DNA of 5,488 bases from Chloroflexota bacterium (GTDB taxonomy: Bacteria > Chloroflexota > Anaerolineae > Anaerolineales > UBA11579), in contig DNGN01000084.1 in the NCBI GenBank assembly GCA_003486225.1, forward strand, positions 1,511 to 6,998. Reading direction: 5' to 3'. The position numbers and the translations under genes were made by a program. Within the stretch, counting starts at the first letter, position 1; the number at the start of each line of letters is the position of its first letter. The notes beneath the pieces are model-generated. The model made no database searches and had not been told where the DNA came from. It was given only the letters and a program-made list of their open reading frames with translations. This document shows positions 5,264-5,488 of the stretch, in pieces.

Positions 5264-5488
5264 ATGAAATTACGCGTTGGCGATATTGCACCAGATTTTG
5301 TCCTGGAAAGCCACATGGAACAAAAAGTCCAGCTGAGTGATCTTTGCCGGGCTGGCAAGATTACGGTTATGGCTTTCTTCCCGAAAGCCTGGACCCCGAT
5401 CTGAACCAGCCAGATTCCGTCTTACGAGGCAGAGAAAGCCAAGTTTGCGGAATGGAATGTCCAGGTTCTGGGCATCAGCATCGATCAT
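5264..5488 (+). CDS. Selenocysteine-containing peroxiredoxin (UGA-encoded Sec47), N-terminal part
   Basis: Translation from the ATG at 5264 (AAGGA seven bases upstream) gives MKLRVGDIAPDFVLES, then 'ITVMAFFPKAWTPI', an in-frame TGA at codon 47 (5402-5404), then 'TSQIPSYEAEKAKFAEWNVQ' and 'VLGISIDH' to the window end. This is the thioredoxin-fold start of an AhpC/TSA-type or AhpE-like peroxiredoxin ('VGDxAPDF', then the active-site loop). The TGA falls precisely on the peroxidatic cysteine of PxxxTxxC: Pro40, Thr44, position 47. Peroxiredoxins with Sec here are an established bacterial selenoprotein class. The enzyme would reduce hydrogen peroxide or organic peroxides in the cytoplasm, using thioredoxin or a similar reductant. 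Homology on both sides of the TGA, in one frame, argues against a real stop. Cys28 is the only cysteine seen; a resolving cysteine may lie beyond the window. A Cys-to-stop mutation or sequencing error is the alternative. Confidence 0.85.
5402..5404 (+). other. UGA codon read as selenocysteine (Sec47)
   Basis: In-frame TGA inside the peroxiredoxin active-site loop (TPI-U-TSQIP). TGA also serves as the normal stop at 4338-4340 and TGG codes tryptophan, so genome-wide reassignment of UGA is not indicated. A SECIS-like hairpin begins six bases later. Confidence 0.83.
5410..5455 (+). promoter_or_regulatory. Bacterial SECIS-like hairpin within the peroxiredoxin coding sequence
   Basis: Folding by eye: CC 5410-5411 with GG 5454-5455 (AG bulged), AUUCCG 5414-5419 with CGGAAU 5448-5453, U5420 with G5447, CUU 5421-5423 with AAG 5441-5443 (UUU bulged), a 5'-side ACGA bulge, and GGC 5428-5430 with GCC 5438-5440. 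The apical loop is AGAGAAA (5431-5437). The loop starts 27 nt after the UGA and has G as its second base. Both features fit the usual description of bacterial SECIS elements bound by SelB (loop about 16-37 nt from UGA, G within the first two loop bases). Confidence 0.65.

Noticed and set aside
5402..5404. TGA as a true stop, making the peroxiredoxin a pseudogene
   Set aside because: Homology continues in the same frame without other damage, the codon replaces exactly the catalytic cysteine, and a SECIS-like hairpin follows. A point mutation cannot be fully excluded without the genome's selenocysteine genes.
5270..5488. Open minus-strand frame opposite the peroxiredoxin
   Set aside because: It is the antisense of a recognisable peroxiredoxin, has no family resemblance, and is open only because the real gene is open on the other strand.

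Overview
The window looks like ordinary chromosome from a bacterium of about 50% GC, most likely a member of the Chloroflexota (Anaerolineae-like). That assignment is inference. It rests on the mix of families: a secreted bactofilin-like repeat protein fused to a multi-spanning membrane domain, a deazaflavin (F420)-type nitroreductase-fold protein, a protein of the kind databases label quinate 5-dehydrogenase, and a small secreted protein of a type I associate with Chloroflexota and Actinobacteria. No mobile element, CRISPR array, rRNA or tRNA is visible.

Layout, left to right. (1) The first 68 bases are the N-terminus of a GntR-type regulator on the minus strand, running off the window. Upstream of it lies a good promoter with a run of TTGTA repeats. 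(2) A Ddn/DUF385-type protein on the minus strand (244-747) has an extended -10 promoter that overlaps the upstream in-frame ATG and so decides the start. (3) A strong hairpin terminator (834-865) ends the next minus-strand gene. That gene is a 440-residue bactofilin-like membrane protein (898-2220). (4) Divergent from it is a response regulator with two receiver domains and no output domain (2434-3225). (5) A gene of the 'quinate 5-dehydrogenase' family (3441-4340) follows with its own promoter. It converges on a small secreted protein (4473-4997, minus), and a 12-bp hairpin between them can terminate both. (6) A 266-bp divergent intergenic region contains several repeats. (7) At the right edge, a peroxiredoxin gene begins at 5264 and runs off the end.

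The outstanding feature is this last gene. An in-frame TGA (5402-5404) sits exactly where the peroxidatic cysteine of a peroxiredoxin belongs (PxxxTxxC becomes PxxxTxxU). The protein frame continues without interruption after it, and the RNA directly downstream folds into a hairpin that satisfies the usual bacterial SECIS description. I read it as a selenocysteine-containing peroxiredoxin that ordinary gene callers would split or miss.

The genes do not form one pathway. Most appear to be single transcription units with their own promoters or terminators. The two minus-strand genes in the left half are separated by a terminator, and the response regulator is divergent from the membrane protein and could share a control region with it.
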